From an uncultured Alphaproteobacteria bacterium (GTDB taxonomy: Bacteria > Pseudomonadota > Alphaproteobacteria > Sneathiellales > Sneathiellaceae), in contig CALEMG010000528.1 of the NCBI GenBank assembly GCA_937910835.1, positions 1 through 18,223 on the forward strand: 18,223 nucleotides of DNA, written 5' to 3'. Positions 1-8,340 of the stretch are shown here, in pieces; position 1 is the first letter of the stretch; every line of letters begins with the position of its first letter. The notes under the pieces are model-generated. The model saw only the letters and a program-made list of their open reading frames with translations. It did not search any database and was not told where the DNA came from. The position numbers and the translations under genes were made by a program.

Positions 1-14
1 GCGGAAATTTCTGC

Positions 15-728
15 CTAATCCGGCAAGGCGCCGAAAGACATGTCAAGAAGATCCCCTAGTTCCATTGCAGAGATATCACCGCCAAAACCGATCAGCATGT
101 TATCCTTACCCAGTCGCGCCCGGGCAAAAGTAGCGAGATCGTCACGGGTGATCGCCGCCATCGTGTCGATTGTTCCTTCGGATGGCTGAGCATAGGGATG
201 ATCCCCAAAAGCCAGTTCAAACCAGGCCCGCCCCGCAAGGCTGTTCGGATCGGAGAGTTTTCGGTTGAGCGAGGCAAGGATTTGCCCGCGAATACGCTCC
301 ACCGGTTCTTCATCGAAACGCGGATTCGTAATGGCAAGGCCGAAGAGACGAAATGCCTCTTCGGTATTTTCACTTAGCGTCTTGAGGCTGCCCGAAAAAC
401 TATCCTTGCTGTCATCAAAGCCGAGCTGTATGGCAAGATCAGAAAGACTTTCCTGAAAGGCTTTGCTGTCGAATTCCCCGGCGCCTTCATCCATAGTAGA
501 AGAAGCAAGATAAGCGAGACCCGCCTTATCTGAGGGATCAAGGCTAGCTCCGCCCCGCCACGCGACATTCATACTAACGATCGGGATGGATGGCTCTTCC
601 ACCAGCCAGGCCTTGATACCGCCGGGGCTGGTCACTTCGGTCACCTCAACCGCCCGTGCGGGCAAACTAATCAGGAGAAACAAGGAAACGACGAGCCCGG
701 CCGCGATGGAGCGATAAATCTGCAACAT
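15..728 (-). CDS. M16 family peptidase-like protein (non-catalytic partner), cut short by an in-frame TAG
   Basis: Exported insulinase/pitrilysin-family (M16) protein, the second member of a tandem pair. Residues 1-26 form a signal peptide ending ARA before VEVTEV. The region equivalent to the zinc site (about residues 70-84, GLAYLASSTMDEGAG) lacks the HxxEH motif, so this is the inactive partner that such pairs normally have. Residues about 193-237 are only the beginning of the M16 C-terminal domain. Family members are usually about 430-450 residues; this one stops at 237. The TAG at 15-17 falls right after FGALPD, where homologues continue through a linker, and the frame beyond the stop reads AEIS up to the window edge. 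The start is supported by GGGAG five bases upstream. It begins 10 bases after the stop of the catalytic partner, so the two are an operon. It may be a pseudogene, a readthrough product or a sequence error; the family assignment is firm. Confidence 0.8.
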   Translation of the reverse strand: MLQIYRSIAAGLVVSLFLLISLPARAVEVTEVTSPGGIKAWLVEEPSIPIVSMNVAWRGGASLDPSDKAGLAYLASSTMDEGAGEFDSKAFQESLSDLAIQLGFDDSKDSFSGSLKTLSENTEEAFRLFGLAITNPRFDEEPVERIRGQILASLNRKLSDPNSLAGRAWFELAFGDHPYAQPSEGTIDTMAAITRDDLATFARARLGKDNMLIGFGGDISAMELGDLLDMSFGALPD

Positions 729-738
729 GATTACTCCC

Positions 739-2106
739 TTAACTCTTCACTTGTTCCGGCAGGAGACGCCCGACAACAGATTGCCGTTCATCGAAGACGG
801 CCTTAGCGGCCTTTTGGACGTCCTCCTCGGTCACCTTTGAAATATTCTTTGGCCAATTGATGACTTGGTCAATGGTCTCCCCGCTGGCGAGCGAAGATCC
901 AAGAATGTTCGCCGCTCCGCGAATACTATCCCGTGCATAAATCGCATCGGCGAGAAGCTTTTTCTTTGCGCGGGTCAATTCTTTCTCTGTCACGCCATTA
1001 TGAATAATATCTTCGACGATGGCATGTATAGCTGCCTCTATATCGTCCAAGCTATGATCAGGGGTCGGGCTGCCATATAGAACGAAGGTGGATTTGTCAT
1101 AGGAGCCGGAGCGATAGTACGCGCCCGCACTAGTCGCAATTTTCTTGTCAACCACAAGATTATCATAGAGGCGACTGGTCACCCCGCCTCCCAGAATTTG
1201 GCTCAAAACTTCAAGCGCCCGAACATTCGTCTGATCCTCACTCCGTGCTGACGGAGCGAGGTAGCTCTGGCGCCAAGACGGTTGACGCACCCGTTTGTCG
1301 CTCATCTCGATAACGCGCTTGGCAAGCTGCGGCGGTTCCTGAACACGCTCGCGTTCTGGAATTTCCCCCGCCGCAATAGGACCGTAGTATTTTTCCGCTA
1401 AAGCGAACACCTCATCCGCCTTATCATCACCCGCAACAATGAGGATGGCATTATTCGGCGCATAGTAGGTGTCGTACCATTCGAGTGCGTCTTCAGTAGT
1501 CAGATTTTCAATCTCATGACGCCATCCAATAACCGGGGTTCCATAGGGATGCGCCAGAAACTGCGCCGCATCGAACTGTTCGCCAAAAAGCGCCGCGGGG
1601 TTATTGTCTGTGCGCTGAGAGCGTTCTTCCAGAACAACCTTAAGCTCAGGCGCGACCACCTCATCTGTCAGCTCCAGATTGGCCATCCGGTCCGCCTCCA
1701 TCTCCATAAAGAGCGGCAGTTTATCCACGCTGACATTCTGGAAATAAGCTGTGTAGTCCTGTGATGTGAAGGCATTCTCCTGCCCGCCATTTTCGGCAAC
1801 GATCGCGGAAAATTCACCGGGCTGCAGATTCTTCGTTCCCTTAAACATCAGATGTTCTAGGAAATGCGCGATACCGGATTTAAGCGGCTTCTCTTCCGCC
1901 GCACCCGCCTTGTACCATACCATATGTGTCACGACGGGGGCGCGATGATCCTCCAGCACGACAACCTGCAAGCCATTATCGAGGGTCGTTACCTTCGGAT
2001 TGAACAGGGTTGGAATATTCTCTTCGGCGAAAATCTCATTCGGACCGCCGCCAAAACCCAGGCCAAAAATCAAGAGAAAAACAAATAGCGGTCGCATCGG
2101 GCTCAT
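739..2106 (-). CDS. M16 family zinc metallopeptidase (insulinase/pitrilysin type), catalytic subunit
   Basis: Exported zinc protease of the M16B type, expected in the periplasm, where it degrades peptides. The 455-residue length is normal. A hydrophobic signal segment occupies residues about 5-27. The zinc motif HFLEH is at residues 81-85, followed by the conserved downstream glutamate region LEERSQRTDNNP (third zinc ligand at about E160/E161). The second M16 domain follows at about residues 200-390 and includes an arginine/tyrosine-containing TSRLYDNL segment typical of the family. The start at 2106 has an excellent ribosome site (GGAGG six bases upstream). Its non-catalytic partner follows 10 bases downstream, as is usual for bacterial M16B heterodimers. 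A 142-base gap separates it from the lipoprotein gene upstream, so it may have its own promoter. The exact substrate cannot be read from the sequence. Confidence 0.93.
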   Translation of the reverse strand: MSPMRPLFVFLLIFGLGFGGGPNEIFAEENIPTLFNPKVTTLDNGLQVVVLEDHRAPVVTHMVWYKAGAAEEKPLKSGIAHFLEHLMFKGTKNLQPGEFSAIVAENGGQENAFTSQDYTAYFQNVSVDKLPLFMEMEADRMANLELTDEVVAPELKVVLEERSQRTDNNPAALFGEQFDAAQFLAHPYGTPVIGWRHEIENLTTEDALEWYDTYYAPNNAILIVAGDDKADEVFALAEKYYGPIAAGEIPERERVQEPPQLAKRVIEMSDKRVRQPSWRQSYLAPSARSEDQTNVRALEVLSQILGGGVTSRLYDNLVVDKKIATSAGAYYRSGSYDKSTFVLYGSPTPDHSLDDIEAAIHAIVEDIIHNGVTEKELTRAKKKLLADAIYARDSIRGAANILGSSLASGETIDQVINWPKNISKVTEEDVQKAAKAVFDERQSVVGRLLPEQVKS

Positions 2107-2248
2107 GGATAGCCTCCGGTCGCATAAAAACTGTTACTCTAGAATAATGGGTGAGGCACTGGAATTTACAAGACTACACCGCCATTATTTGTAATGATTT
2201 TACCAGACAAACTGCTTTCGTCCGATAAAGCAAGAGAAACGGCATCCC

Positions 2249-2833
2249 CTAGTTAAACAGCCCTTCCAGAAGCGCCCGCTTGCGCCGCTCGATAATCGGG
2301 GTTTCCGGGCCGGCCGCAGGATTCTCGCCCAGCGCCGCATTTTCCTGCAACCGCTTTTTCTCCTGCACCGGGTCAACAACAGTACCGAACGGCGGCTGTT
2401 CCTGCCAGAACATGATTTTTTCCATAAAGGTTTCATCATTTTCCGCCAGAACAGCGGTTTCAGTATCAACAATCTCACGGATACTCGGGTCAACATTTTC
2501 CGCACCTGCCTGACGTAGAAGCGCGAGCTCCCCTGTGGAAACGCCCGCCGCAACCGCATCGCTGTGGGTGACTGGATTCGTATTGGGCTGATTACCAAGC
2601 AATGCGGCCTTCGCACTATTCTCGGCGAGAATGTCTTGCGGCCCTTTCTGCCCGGGCGCAGGCGGACGGAGCGAGAAATCCGGCGGGATGATCAGCGGTG
2701 CCTTGGTAATGACCGTAAATTCATCTGGTCCTTCCTTTTTCCCAAGACCAAGCGCCTGCTTCGTGCCCTCGCAGCCCGTCAGCAGGACAGCAGACAGCAG
2801 AACCAGTCCAGTCAAAAATCTCCCATTACGCAT
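2249..2833 (-). CDS. DUF3035 family lipoprotein (BamF-type outer-membrane assembly lipoprotein)
   Basis: Small outer-membrane lipoprotein, 194 residues from the chosen start. The N-terminus is a lipoprotein signal peptide with lipobox LTGC, placing the lipidated cysteine at residue 21. The segment that follows, about residues 36-58 (PDEFTVITKAPLIIPPDFSL), is the hallmark of the DUF3035 family, linked in alphaproteobacteria to the BamF subunit of the beta-barrel assembly machine. The rest is charged and low in complexity and ends in RRKRALLEGLFN. An upstream in-frame ATG at 2854 overlaps the lspA stop (ATGA) but has no visible ribosome site; the ATG at 2833 has AGGGAAGGG nine bases upstream and gives a compact signal peptide, so I prefer it. 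Placement directly after lspA, whose product cleaves such signal peptides, is a common alphaproteobacterial arrangement. The BAM role is inferred from the family. Confidence 0.85.
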   Translation of the reverse strand: MRNGRFLTGLVLLSAVLLTGCEGTKQALGLGKKEGPDEFTVITKAPLIIPPDFSLRPPAPGQKGPQDILAENSAKAALLGNQPNTNPVTHSDAVAAGVSTGELALLRQAGAENVDPSIREIVDTETAVLAENDETFMEKIMFWQEQPPFGTVVDPVQEKKRLQENAALGENPAAGPETPIIERRKRALLEGLFN

Positions 2834-2850
2834 TATATTGAACCCTTCCC

Positions 2851-3324
2851 TCATGCTGACAATTTATCGGAATTACGTCCCTGAAACAAGTTTTCAAGCA
2901 AAATTACGATAACACCGACAACAATGGCCATATCTGCAACGTTAAAGGCCGGCCAACGCATGAAGATCAGATCAAAATCGAAGAAGTCTGCGACCGCCCC
3001 AAATCTGACACGGTCAATGATATTTCCAATCGCGCCGCCCAGCACCAGCCCCAAGCCGACAGATAACATTCGATTTGTGGCTTTTCTGAGCCAGAAGAAG
3101 ACGACAACGGAAATTACGGCAGCAACGGCAACCAGAATCCAGCGCACATTGTCCCCGGCGAACATGCCAAAACTCACGCCTCTATTCCAGACCATCACAA
3201 GGTTGAAGAAGCTCGTCACTTCAATCCCAGTCGGATAGCGCGCCATCACATCAATCAGATAAATCTTACTAATCTGATCGACGGCGATAATCACCGCAGC
3301 GACAATGAGTCCTAGACGGAGCAT
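2851..3324 (-). CDS. lspA: Lipoprotein signal peptidase (signal peptidase II)
   Basis: Integral inner-membrane aspartyl protease that removes the signal peptide from diacylglyceryl-modified prolipoproteins. At 157 residues it has the usual length and four hydrophobic segments (about 3-22, 38-56, 61-80, 86-104, with a last one at 130-147). Diagnostic blocks are present: DQISK (16-20), NRGVSFG (47-53), GGAIGNIIDR (96-105), and the catalytic aspartates in VADFFDF (D113) and NVADMA (D131). The start at 3324 lies five bases after the ileS stop and has GAGG ten bases upstream. A longer frame back to 3384 exists, but it would add an unconserved arginine-rich N-terminus inside ileS, so I reject it. 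Together with ileS upstream and the lipoprotein gene downstream (4-base overlap with that gene's alternative start) it forms one transcription unit. Confidence 0.97.
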   Translation of the reverse strand: MLRLGLIVAAVIIAVDQISKIYLIDVMARYPTGIEVTSFFNLVMVWNRGVSFGMFAGDNVRWILVAVAAVISVVVFFWLRKATNRMLSVGLGLVLGGAIGNIIDRVRFGAVADFFDFDLIFMRWPAFNVADMAIVVGVIVILLENLFQGRNSDKLSA

Positions 3325-3329
3325 GTTGC

Positions 3330-6149
3330 TCACGCCTCGACTTCTGCCGGTAATGAAGCCACAACATCCGCGCAACGGTGGCACAGGTCATCATAGATGT
3401 CATGCGTTCCCACCTCGTCGAGGATTTTCCAGCACCGTTGGCATTTCTCGCCTTCGGCAAGGGCCGGGACCACGGCAACATCGGAAACATCCTCAAGCGT
3501 GAAGGCCCCGTCCGGCGCAGCCTCAGTCGAGAGTGCGACGCCGGAAGTGATGCATATATCCGCAAGATCGAACTGGTCAAGCAGCGCCTTATATTCCTCG
3601 CTCACATAGACGGTGGGGGAGGCCTGCAGGCTGGAGCCAATCCGCTTCTCACGCCGTTCGATTTCCAGCGCGCCCGTTACCACACGACGGAAAGCTCGCA
3701 CACTGAACCAGCGATCCATAAGTGCGCCGTTCTCCCACTCCGCCGGAATATCCGGGAACTGGCGCAGGTGAACGCTGCTGTCTTCGCCGGGATAGCGGGT
3801 GAGCCAGGTTTCCTCCGCCGTGAAGACCAGCATCGGCGCGAGCCATGCCGTCAGGCAATGGAATAGATGATCAAGGACTGTCCGCGCGGCGCGGCGGCGC
3901 ACGTCATTTGCGCCGTCGCAATAAAGCACGTCTTTTCGGATATCGAAATAAAACGCCGACAATTCCAATGTGCAGAAATTGTGGATGGCCGTGAAGACAC
4001 GGCTGAACTCATACACACTGCAGTTTTCGCGGATAAGCTTATCCAGCTCATACAGCCGGTGCAGCACCCACCGCTCAAGTTCCGGCATTTCCGCGACATC
4101 GAGCCGTTCGCTCTCATCCCAGCCTTCAAGGTTACCGAGGATGAAACGCAAGGTATTGCGGAGGCGGCGGTAGCTGTCGACCTGCCCCTTCACGATTTCA
4201 TTGCCGATGCGCATGTCTTCCGAGTAATCGGACGCGACGACCCAAAGACGCAGGATATCAGCGCCATTTTGCTCAATAATCTTTTGCGGCGCCACGACAT
4301 TGCCGAGTGATTTCGACATCTTGCGTCCCTGTCCATCCATTACAAACCCATGGGTCAAAACGGCGTCATAGGGCGCGCGGTCGCGGGTACCGCAAGATTC
4401 GAGCAACGAAGAATGGAACCAGCCGCGATGCTGATCCGTTCCTTCGAGATAGAGTGACGCGGGCCATTGCAGTTCCGGCCGCGCCTCCAGCGTGAAGGCA
4501 TGGGTACAACCGGAATCGAACCAGACATCGAGAATGTCTTTCGCCATCTCATATTCTTCGGGGTTATAGTCATTGCCAAGGAAGCGCTGAGGCGGCGAAT
4601 CAAACCAAGCGTCAGACCCCTCCTCTTCCATGATTTGCTCGATGCGCGCATTGACCTTTTCATCACGCAAAAGTTCGCCTGTTTCTTTATGGGTAAAGAC
4701 CGTGATCGGCACACCCCAAGCCCGCTGACGCGAGAGAACCCAGTCAGGTCGGCCCGCGATCATCGCATGGATACGGTTGCGACCCGACGCTGGGAACCAT
4801 TTCGTATCATCAATGGCCTTAAGCGCCTTTGTCCGTAGGTCATTCGTCTCCATCGATATGAACCACTGGCTGGTATTGCGGAAAATCAGCGGCGCCTTCG
4901 ACCGCCAGGAGTGCGGATAGGAATGCACCAATTTGCCACGCTTTAACAAGGCGCCGACTTTCTCAAGCTCATCGGCCACACCTTCATTGCATTTGTAAAC
5001 ATGCTGGCCTGCGAACATCGGCACATGCTCATAGAAAGTTCCGTCCTCATCAACGGTATGCGGCACCTCGATGCCATGCACCATGCCAACTTCATAGTCT
5101 TCTTGTCCGTGGCCCGGGGCCGTATGAACGAAGCCCGTACCGGCATCCACCGTGACGTGATCGCCATCGATCAACGGCACATCAAAATCATACCCTTTGC
5201 CATGGAAGGGGTGTAGACAGATAACGCCCTTAAAGGCATCCCCCTTGCCACGCCAGATCACGTCGGCGGCAACGATCCCTGCTTCCTTCTTTACTTCTTC
5301 GAGAAGTTCCATCGCAACGAACAGCTTCTCGCCAACCACGGCGAGCGATCCTTCGGCCACCTCTTTCACTTCTATCCCGACATACTCCATATCCGGGCCG
5401 TAAGAGATTGCGCGGTTCCCCGGCATTGTCCAGGGGGTTGTCGTCCAGATAACGATGGTCCCGCCCATAAATTCTTCCGGGCCGGACTTCACGGGAAAGC
5501 GTACATGGATCGTTGTCGACGTATGATCGTGATACTCAAGCTCAGCTTCAGCGAGCGCCGTTTTTTCAACCGGCGACCACATGACCGGCTTCGACCCACG
5601 ATAAAGCCCACCATTCATCAGAAACTTGTGTAGTTCGCGGACGATCTGAGCTTCGGCATCAAAGCTCATGGTGGTGTAGGGCCGCTCCCAGTCGCCAATA
5701 ACGCCAAGCCGCTTGAACTCTTCCTTCTGGACGTCGACCCAATGGGTCGCGAAATCGCGGCACTCTTTGCGGAACTCAACAACCGGCACCTGATCCTTAT
5801 CCTTGCCGGCTTTGCGGTATTTTTCCTCAATCTTCCATTCGATGGGGAGGCCATGACAGTCCCAACCGGGGACATAATGCGCGTTCTTGCCCATCATCTG
5901 CTGCGATCGGCTGATCACGTCTTTTAGAATCTTGTTCATCGCATGGCCGATATGCAGATTACCGTTCGCGTAGGGCGGACCATCATGAAGAATGAATTTT
6001 TCGCGATCCTTTGACTGTTCTCGCTGACGACCGAACAGGTCCATCTCCTCCCAGCGATCCAGCAGCCCAGGTTCCTTCGCAGGAAGGCCGGCCTTCATTG
6101 GGAAATCGGTACGAGGTAAAAATAGCGTCGATTTATAGTCAGTGCTCAT
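3330..6149 (-). CDS. ileS: Isoleucyl-tRNA synthetase (class I)
   Basis: Cytoplasmic class I aminoacyl-tRNA synthetase that charges tRNA-Ile and edits misactivated valine. At 939 residues it is full length for the bacterial type. The HIGH signature is at 66-69 (NGNLHIGH) and KMSKS at 610-614. The editing domain is the insert between about residues 190 and 400 and includes the conserved GTGFVHTAPGHG stretch. A C-terminal zinc finger is formed by cysteines 903/906 (CQRC) and 923/926 (CHRC), typical of the bacterial form. The start at 6149 gives the family N-terminus (DYKSTLFLPRTDFPM); the ribosome site is weak, with AGGA about 14 bases upstream. It heads the ileS-lspA-lipoprotein unit. No tRNA-sensing T-box leader is recognisable in the 294-base upstream gap, though a 9-bp inverted repeat lies there. 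Confidence 0.98.
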   Translation of the reverse strand: MSTDYKSTLFLPRTDFPMKAGLPAKEPGLLDRWEEMDLFGRQREQSKDREKFILHDGPPYANGNLHIGHAMNKILKDVISRSQQMMGKNAHYVPGWDCHGLPIEWKIEEKYRKAGKDKDQVPVVEFRKECRDFATHWVDVQKEEFKRLGVIGDWERPYTTMSFDAEAQIVRELHKFLMNGGLYRGSKPVMWSPVEKTALAEAELEYHDHTSTTIHVRFPVKSGPEEFMGGTIVIWTTTPWTMPGNRAISYGPDMEYVGIEVKEVAEGSLAVVGEKLFVAMELLEEVKKEAGIVAADVIWRGKGDAFKGVICLHPFHGKGYDFDVPLIDGDHVTVDAGTGFVHTAPGHGQEDYEVGMVHGIEVPHTVDEDGTFYEHVPMFAGQHVYKCNEGVADELEKVGALLKRGKLVHSYPHSWRSKAPLIFRNTSQWFISMETNDLRTKALKAIDDTKWFPASGRNRIHAMIAGRPDWVLSRQRAWGVPITVFTHKETGELLRDEKVNARIEQIMEEEGSDAWFDSPPQRFLGNDYNPEEYEMAKDILDVWFDSGCTHAFTLEARPELQWPASLYLEGTDQHRGWFHSSLLESCGTRDRAPYDAVLTHGFVMDGQGRKMSKSLGNVVAPQKIIEQNGADILRLWVVASDYSEDMRIGNEIVKGQVDSYRRLRNTLRFILGNLEGWDESERLDVAEMPELERWVLHRLYELDKLIRENCSVYEFSRVFTAIHNFCTLELSAFYFDIRKDVLYCDGANDVRRRAARTVLDHLFHCLTAWLAPMLVFTAEETWLTRYPGEDSSVHLRQFPDIPAEWENGALMDRWFSVRAFRRVVTGALEIERREKRIGSSLQASPTVYVSEEYKALLDQFDLADICITSGVALSTEAAPDGAFTLEDVSDVAVVPALAEGEKCQRCWKILDEVGTHDIYDDLCHRCADVVASLPAEVEA

Positions 6150-6443
6150 CGGGGCAAACTGATCCTAACAGTATCTCAATTTAACGGTAAATCATGCGCG
6201 GCGGTTCGCCGCATTCTATTTGGTTTTACCCTGATCATCAGGTGTGAACCTTTATTACCCGGCCTTATATAGCAAAGGCCGGGCTTATAATTCGATCATA
6301 GGCGACGCTCCGCCCGGCGAAACAAGCCATATGTATCCATAATTCGGTCATGGCAGGTGTTTTATCAACTCCATGCTCTGCTGTCGAGAAATCAAAGACC
6401 GCAAGCACCAAAATCTAACGGTTTTATTTGCCATCGCATCCCA
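6150..6443. other. 294-base intergenic region upstream of ileS
   Basis: This is the largest gene-free stretch in the window. It separates the end of the dienelactone-hydrolase gene from ileS, both on the minus strand. It holds a perfect 9-bp inverted repeat (6258-6283) and a shorter 5-bp GC-rich one (6198-6212, GCGGC/GCCGC). Minus-strand -10-like words occur (CTATAT at 6267-6272 and TATAAG near 6284-6289), but none has a convincing -35 partner, so I cannot place the ileS promoter. No tRNA, riboswitch or conserved small ORF is recognised. Confidence 0.6.
6258..6283. repeat. Perfect 9-bp inverted repeat with 8-base loop (CCCGGCCTT / AAGGCCGGG)
   Basis: The arms CCCGGCCTT (6258-6266) and AAGGCCGGG (6275-6283) are exact reverse complements around the loop ATATAGCA. 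It could act as a factor-independent terminator or RNA stabiliser for the upstream hydrolase transcript, or as a leader hairpin for ileS. No clean run of T follows on either strand, so the terminator reading is uncertain. It lies about 110 bases before the ileS start. Confidence 0.5.
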
Positions 6444-7355
6444 TCAATCGGCTTTTTCCGGCAAAAGATACAATCTAAGAAATTCAGGTAGCCGTTTGCG
6501 CGCATCCGCGCGCGCTACCGGGTTGGGCCCAACAATCGGAATAACACCCAATGCTGTCGTATATTGCGGCAGTTTCCTTGTCCTGCTGCCAGGGGCATCA
6601 AATCCATGATAAGCATCTGGATAGAGCTTGATAGAGACCGGGTTTCCCCTCGCTTTAGCCTCTCCAATAAACTGCGCGCACGGTTCGGGGCGGGTCCAGT
6701 TATCGGCCTTACCGTGTAAGACAAGCAAAGGGATATTGGTAGACCAGCTTTGCGGCGCAACTTCCGTGAAAGGTTTGGATTGCAGCCTGTCATTACAAAG
6801 CGCCGGATAGAACGCCGCGGCAACAGCAAAATCATGGCGTGGGACTGGATTGGGCCGCGCGACACTCTCACTTACTACCGTAAGAAGGACAATGCCACCG
6901 CCCTGCGACCAGCCAACAAGACCAATTTTATCCGGTATTACAAAATCTTGAGATTGTAGATATTCAAGCGCACCATAGGCATCGAAAGGTCGCTCCCGAT
7001 ACATCCGCCGACGCTTTTCCCGGTTCCCGCATGTGGCGCCAAAATTACGAGGGCCCGCGCTGTCAACTGTCAGTGTCACAAATCCATAGTCGTTGAGCTC
7101 TTTCGCCCAGCTGGCATAAAGCGGCGAGACACTCCCCGAATAATGCATGCCCCCACAACCATGCATCAGGACTACAGCCGGAAACGGGCCCGTTCCATTA
7201 GGTTTCACAAGATACGCGGTAAGCCGAGTCTTTCCATCAAGACTAGGAAAATAGACCAGATCATAGGCATGCACTGACCTGGCGGCGGCCAAGACAAGAA
7301 AAATGCCACACAACAGAAGGGAAAAGTGGCTAGCTAAGGACTTTCTTGTCCGCAT
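6444..7355 (-). CDS. Secreted dienelactone-hydrolase-family alpha/beta hydrolase
   Basis: Alpha/beta hydrolase of the dienelactone hydrolase family, 303 residues from the chosen start, predicted to be exported. Residues 1-30 form a signal peptide (MRTRKSL, hydrophobic core, cleavage after VHA). The oxyanion region is HGCGG (65-69); the nucleophile elbow is GWSQGG with S150, so a serine replaces the cysteine of classical dienelactone hydrolases. The other triad members are D218 (HGKADNW) and H250 (DAYHGFD). Four cysteines (67, 109, 187, 226) could form disulfides in the periplasm. An upstream in-frame ATG at 7409 would lie deep within ribF and precede a non-signal N-terminus, so 7355 is preferred although its ribosome site is weak. 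Even so the gene overlaps the 3' end of ribF by 26 bases, pointing to translational coupling. The substrate is unknown. Confidence 0.88.
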   Translation of the reverse strand: MRTRKSLASHFSLLLCGIFLVLAAARSVHAYDLVYFPSLDGKTRLTAYLVKPNGTGPFPAVVLMHGCGGMHYSGSVSPLYASWAKELNDYGFVTLTVDSAGPRNFGATCGNREKRRRMYRERPFDAYGALEYLQSQDFVIPDKIGLVGWSQGGGIVLLTVVSESVARPNPVPRHDFAVAAAFYPALCNDRLQSKPFTEVAPQSWSTNIPLLVLHGKADNWTRPEPCAQFIGEAKARGNPVSIKLYPDAYHGFDAPGSRTRKLPQYTTALGVIPIVGPNPVARADARKRLPEFLRLYLLPEKAD

Positions 7356-8310
7356 ATTTCGTCTGCCGATTGTTGTGGTTGGCGAGAATCTTCCGAGCTT
7401 TTTTAACATCCTCCGAGATTTGCGCAGTTAGCTCTTCGATCCCGGCGAATTTCATTTCCGGACGAATATAATCGACGAAAGCAACCCGCAGACTCTGATC
7501 ATAAAGATCGCCAGACCAGTCCATGAGGTGAACCTCCAGAAGGACATCTTTTTTATCGAAGGTCGGCCGCATACCAAAATTTGCAACGCCATCTATCCAG
7601 TCAACGTGAGTTCCCCGGTGCAGCCCGACCCGAACGGCATATACACCCAGCTTCGGATGATGATAACCGACAAGCGGAATATTCGCAGTCGGAAATCCAA
7701 TCGTGCGTCCGCGCTTGTCTCCTTCGATAACCGGACCCTCGATTTCCCACCAATGCCCGAGAAGCGAGGCAGCCTCGCCAGGATCGCCCGCTTTCAGGCA
7801 TTCGCGGATCGCTGTGGAAGAAAAAATAACAGTGCCTTCTCCAACCGGTTCCACCACCGTCACGTTGAAGCCGTATTTCTTGCCAAGTTCCGCAAGGACA
7901 ACCGTGGTTCCTTGCCGTTTGTGGCCAAAAATAAAATCATAGCCGACAACCACATGCGCGACATTATATCCATTGACCAGCACATCGCGGACAAAATCCT
8001 CGGCCGATTTCTGAGAAAAGGCCAGATTGAACTCAAGGGCCACCATGACATCAAGGCCGAGCCACTTCAGATGGGCTGCCTTCGTATCAAGGGTTGAGAG
8101 ACGAAACGGCGGCGCATCCGGCGCAAAGAACTCCCGCGAATGTGGCTCAAACGTCAACACTCCCGCGGCTAGACCCAGCCTGTCCGCTATTTCCTGGGCT
8201 TCCGCGATGACGGCCTGATGGCCCCGATGGACACCATCGAAATTCCCGATGGCCAGCACAAGGCCGCGGCATTCTTCTGGCACATTTTGGTAATCACGTA
8301 GGATACGCAT
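7330..8310 (-). CDS. ribF: Bifunctional riboflavin kinase / FAD synthetase
   Basis: Cytoplasmic enzyme that phosphorylates riboflavin to FMN and adenylylates FMN to FAD. At 326 residues it matches the two-domain bacterial form. The N-terminal adenylyltransferase domain shows GNFDGVHRGH (22-31) and SSTAIR (164-169). The C-terminal riboflavin kinase domain shows GRTIGFPTAN (201-210), GVANFGMRPT (241-250) and the catalytic glutamate in LEVHL (E259). I start at the ATG at 8310; a TTG directly before it is possible but less likely. It lies 30 bases after the MaoC gene and overlaps the hydrolase gene downstream. In many bacteria ribF is a close upstream neighbour of ileS-lspA; here the hydrolase gene and a 294-base gap intervene. 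Confidence 0.96.
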   Translation of the reverse strand: MRILRDYQNVPEECRGLVLAIGNFDGVHRGHQAVIAEAQEIADRLGLAAGVLTFEPHSREFFAPDAPPFRLSTLDTKAAHLKWLGLDVMVALEFNLAFSQKSAEDFVRDVLVNGYNVAHVVVGYDFIFGHKRQGTTVVLAELGKKYGFNVTVVEPVGEGTVIFSSTAIRECLKAGDPGEAASLLGHWWEIEGPVIEGDKRGRTIGFPTANIPLVGYHHPKLGVYAVRVGLHRGTHVDWIDGVANFGMRPTFDKKDVLLEVHLMDWSGDLYDQSLRVAFVDYIRPEMKFAGIEELTAQISEDVKKARKILANHNNRQTKYADKKVLS

Positions 8311-8340
8311 CAATTGAAATCCGTAATTCTCTCGTTTATC

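Noticed and set aside
2182..2195. CATTA-TTTG-TAATG inverted repeat upstream of the M16 operon as an operator
   Set aside because: Five-base AT-rich arms are expected by chance, and nothing else points to a regulator.
3325..3384. N-terminal extension of lspA into ileS
   Set aside because: It encodes an arginine- and cysteine-rich stretch not found in LspA and lies entirely within the ileS zinc-finger coding region; the ATG at 3324 fits the family.
6150..6443. T-box or other riboswitch controlling ileS
   Set aside because: No T-box core sequence or specifier stem is recognisable, and T-boxes are not expected in alphaproteobacteria.
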